From positions 1 through 18,596 of the forward strand of contig CAYXEH010000049.1 of assembly GCA_964463915.1 (NCBI GenBank): a stretch of DNA of 18,596 nt. Direction: 5' to 3'. The position numbers and the translations under genes were made by a program. The DNA comes from PUPG01 sp964463915 (GTDB lineage Bacteria > Bacteroidota > Bacteroidia > Bacteroidales > UBA7960). Below are positions 16,343-18,596 of the stretch, in pieces. The notes beneath the pieces are model-generated. The model was not told the origin of the DNA, searched no databases, and was given only the letters and a program-made list of their open reading frames with translations. Every line of letters begins with the position of its first letter. Position 1 is the stretch's first letter.

Positions 16343-17008
16343 ATGCGTGCCAAAGATATCTTAAGCAAACTTGTGATCCCGCTGAAACCTACTGACCCGG
16401 TCAGCCTTGCGCTGAACTGGATGGAGGATCTCGGCGTGACCCACCTTCCGGTGGTTCAGGACGAAAAGCTTCTGGGCATGGTCAAAAGTTCTGACATCTA
16501 CGGCATGGATGATCCGGATGAACCCATCGGTACGAATAAATTGCCACTGAACCGCTCCTGCGTTTACGCCGATCAGCACTTCTTTGAGGTACTTCAGATG
16601 GCGGCCAGTGAAAATCTTACTGTAATTCCAGTTCTTGACCGGAATGAAAATTACCTGGGCACCATCACCCATTGGGAAACCATATTATCCATGGCCAACT
16701 ACACATCGGTCAAACAACCCGGTGGAATACTGGTTCTTGAAGTAAGCACCCAGGAGTATGCCCTGAGCGAGATTGCCAGAATCGTGGAGGCCAATGATGC
16801 CAAGGTTTTGAGCGTCAGTGTAAGTTCTCCCCCTGAGAGCACCCGGCTGGAAGTCACCATTAAAGTCAGCGTCATGGATCTTTCCAGCATTATACAGACA
16901 TTCAACCGCTACGACTATATCATCAAAGCATCCTTCGCAAATGAAAGTCAATATGACTCCATGCTTAGTGAAAGGTATGAGTCACTCATGAAATACCTCG
17001 ACATTTAG
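16343..17008 (+). CDS. CBS-domain protein with ACT-like C-terminus
   Basis: This 221-residue cytoplasmic protein has two CBS motifs (about residues 1-56, with THLPVVQDEKLLGMVKSSDI, and about 70-122, with LTVIPVLDRNENYLGTITHWE), a module that usually binds adenine nucleotides. Residues of about 127-198 (GGILVLEVSTQEYALSEIARIVEANDAKVLSVSV) look like an ACT-type regulatory domain. I prefer ATG 16343, which puts the family-like start MRAKDILS at the N-terminus; GTG 16331 in frame would add four residues. It lies 13 bp before an Omp85-family gene and is probably cotranscribed with it. A role in sensing energy or metabolite state is inference from the domains. Confidence 0.85.
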   Translation: MRAKDILSKLVIPLKPTDPVSLALNWMEDLGVTHLPVVQDEKLLGMVKSSDIYGMDDPDEPIGTNKLPLNRSCVYADQHFFEVLQMAASENLTVIPVLDRNENYLGTITHWETILSMANYTSVKQPGGILVLEVSTQEYALSEIARIVEANDAKVLSVSVSSPPESTRLEVTIKVSVMDLSSIIQTFNRYDYIIKASFANESQYDSMLSERYESLMKYLDI

Positions 17009-17021
17009 GTTTTCCTGCATC

Positions 17022-18500
17022 ATGACACCGATTAAAACATTGCTCCTCCTGGTGCTCCTGACTCTTGCCGGAAACGGACTCAAAGCACAAACCAACGAAC
17101 CTGCCGACGTGCAGCCACCCTGGTTCAAACCACGTGTACAACTTGTTACGGCAGATACCATCCACGCAAGTCATGTTGAGGTCTATGTCAGGGGAATTAT
17201 CCTGGAAGGGAACAAACTCACCCGCGACCGGATCATTCACAGAGAATTGCTTTTGCAGCCCGGAGACAGCCTTCCGGCACATAAGTTCAGTAAACGCCTG
17301 GAGGAGGGAAGACTGAACCTGATGAATACCGCCCTGTTCAATTTTGTGGAAACAGAGGTTGACCATTCCGGATTCCCTTATCTGGAGGTGACCTACAGTT
17401 TTGTGGAAAGATGGAACATATGGCCGGTCCCGGTCTTTGAGCTTAATGAACCCAATATCAATCAGTGGCTGGAAGACCCCTCACTCTCCAAATTCAATTA
17501 TGGAATCCGTGCTGTCGCCACCAACCTTACTGGGCGAAACGAACGGATTCAACTTCAGGCAAAATTGGGAAATGTACAGAGTTTTCACCTGCTCCTGTAT
17601 ACGCCTTATATCAACCGTGATCAAACCATTGGGCTGGGCATACGCTACGGCATGAACAGGACCAGGGAACGTGCCTATGCCACCCTAGACAATGAACGGC
17701 AATTTTTGCAGCTTGACAATGGTTATGTAGCCAATGAATATTTTATAACTGTTCATACCAATATCCGGCCCAGATTATATAACAATCACCTTTTTGCCCT
17801 CGGCTATCATTATCATCAGTATTCAGACACCCTGCTGACCCTCAACCCCAGGTTCGGCCCCGACGGCAAAAGCGAATTTTCTTTTTTCAGTGCTAGTTAT
17901 GAGTTCAGCCGCGACCGCCGGGACATTATTGCATACCCGCTTGACGGCTATTTTTTCAAAGTGGGCATTAAAAGAAAAGGTCTTGGATTGTTCAGGGATG
18001 AAAACATGGACGTTACATCCCTGGAAGGAGAAGTGCAGCATTACATAAGTATTGCCCCAAGGTGGTACACGGCATGGGGTGCGAAGGTCAAATGGAGTGA
18101 AGGCAGCACCCTCTCCTACTTCGACCAGGAGGGCCTGGGTTACGTGCACTCTATGGTTCGCGGATATGAAAGCTATATCATCGATGGCCATAGGTACCTC
18201 GTCCTCAAATCAAACCTCAAGTACGAACTCATCCCCCAAAAGGTCATAGAACTGGCATTCATTCCTTCAGAAAAGTTTTCCCTGATCCACTATGCCCTCT
18301 ATGCCAATCTTTTTGTGGATGCGGGCTTCCTCACAGACAAACTTTTCAGCGAGAACAACCCACTTTCCAATGAATGGCTGGGGGGCACAGGAATTGGTAT
18401 CGACATGGTTACTTACTACGACAATGTGATGCGCACCGAGTTTACCATGAACCGGCACGGTAAGGGAGGGGTTTTCTTTCATTTGATCGCCCCTATATAA
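17022..18500 (+). CDS. Single-POTRA Omp85-family outer-membrane protein
   Basis: This 492-residue protein has a signal peptide (1-22, ending LKAQ), one POTRA-like domain at about residues 50-125 (VYVRGIILEGNKLTRDRIIHRELLLQPGD, ending YLEVTYSFVER) and a long beta-barrel. The L6 motif of the Omp85 superfamily appears as VRGY at 379-382. True BamA has five POTRA domains and about 800 residues, so this is a short relative that may insert proteins or help another envelope system; I cannot name the substrate. It follows the CBS-domain gene by 13 bp. The stop codon TAA lies inside the first unit of a family C repeat, so the repeat begins immediately at the end of the gene. Confidence 0.88.
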   Translation: MTPIKTLLLLVLLTLAGNGLKAQTNEPADVQPPWFKPRVQLVTADTIHASHVEVYVRGIILEGNKLTRDRIIHRELLLQPGDSLPAHKFSKRLEEGRLNLMNTALFNFVETEVDHSGFPYLEVTYSFVERWNIWPVPVFELNEPNINQWLEDPSLSKFNYGIRAVATNLTGRNERIQLQAKLGNVQSFHLLLYTPYINRDQTIGLGIRYGMNRTRERAYATLDNERQFLQLDNGYVANEYFITVHTNIRPRLYNNHLFALGYHYHQYSDTLLTLNPRFGPDGKSEFSFFSASYEFSRDRRDIIAYPLDGYFFKVGIKRKGLGLFRDENMDVTSLEGEVQHYISIAPRWYTAWGAKVKWSEGSTLSYFDQEGLGYVHSMVRGYESYIIDGHRYLVLKSNLKYELIPQKVIELAFIPSEKFSLIHYALYANLFVDAGFLTDKLFSENNPLSNEWLGGTGIGIDMVTYYDNVMRTEFTMNRHGKGGVFFHLIAPI

Positions 18501-18596
18501 ACGTGTGACCCCTCCGGGGTCATGCACGGGGGGTGGAAGGAGGCCCGGTTCGGCACACGAAATGAATAAACGTGTGACCCCTCCGGGGTCATGCAC
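18497..18596. repeat. Family C hairpin repeats at the right end
   Basis: Two identical 31-bp units (18497-18527 and 18566-18596) each contain TGACCCC-TCC-GGGGTCA, with flanks that add G-T, T-G and G-C pairs to the stem. They are 69 bp apart. The second ends exactly at the window edge. The first follows the Omp85 gene directly and might work as a terminator stem, but no T run follows. Confidence 0.8.

Noticed and set aside
18267..18596. A 109-residue frame on the minus strand at the right end, with HDPGGVTRL twice
   Set aside because: The repeated peptide is just the translated family C repeat, and the rest is antisense to the Omp85 gene.

Overview
The window looks like chromosomal DNA from a member of the Bacteroidota, probably a draft or metagenome-derived contig, since 100 Ns mark a scaffold gap at 6931-7030. 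The evidence is a type IX secretion (T9SS) C-terminal sorting domain, three exact matches to the Bacteroidota -7 promoter box TAnnTTTG plus one near-match with a full -33 box, mostly weak Shine-Dalgarno sequences, a PdxJ of the SVNINKIATLRNARGG type, and an NtrC-like two-component system of the type common in this phylum. No rRNA, tRNA, CRISPR array, insertion sequence or phage gene is visible.

Layout. (1) 1-98: hairpin repeats of family A. (2) 99-4528 (+): galE and a secreted GH2 beta-galactosidase 11 bp apart, a galactose-handling pair. (3) 4614-6749 (-): a convergent multidomain cell-surface protein with a T9SS tail and carbohydrate-binding-like modules. (4) 6869-7067: hairpin repeats of family B interrupted by the gap. 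(5) 7087-10008 (-): tldE and tldD homologues, with tldD upstream; TldD carries a twin-arginine/lipoprotein-like leader. (6) 10168-12889 (+): a sigma-54-dependent response regulator overlapping its histidine kinase by 11 bp. (7) 12890-13273: a gene-free stretch with several hairpins and a good Bacteroidota-type promoter. (8) 13274-14638 (+): a TolC-family outer-membrane protein whose 3' end overlaps a convergent alpha/beta hydrolase (14614-15402, -). (9) 15403-15537: family C hairpin repeats and a purine/pyrimidine-skewed tract. (10) 15538-16266 (-) pdxJ, divergent from 16343-18500 (+), a CBS-domain protein and a single-POTRA Omp85 protein. (11) 18497-18596: two more family C hairpins running to the end of the window.

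How it fits together. Most genes are housekeeping or envelope genes: sugar epimerisation and beta-galactoside cleavage, vitamin B6 synthesis, TldD/E peptidase, efflux and outer-membrane assembly. The two-component pair has no proven target here; the TolC gene downstream is only a positional candidate.

The least explained material is between genes. Three sets of short palindromic repeats share one design: a conserved linker or flank joined to a stem whose bases change while pairing is kept. Both window ends and the assembly gap fall in these repeats. I see no clearly new multi-gene defence or biosynthetic system. The repeats, the leader-bearing TldD next to a leaderless TldE, and a palindrome over the promoter of the surface protein are the points most worth following.
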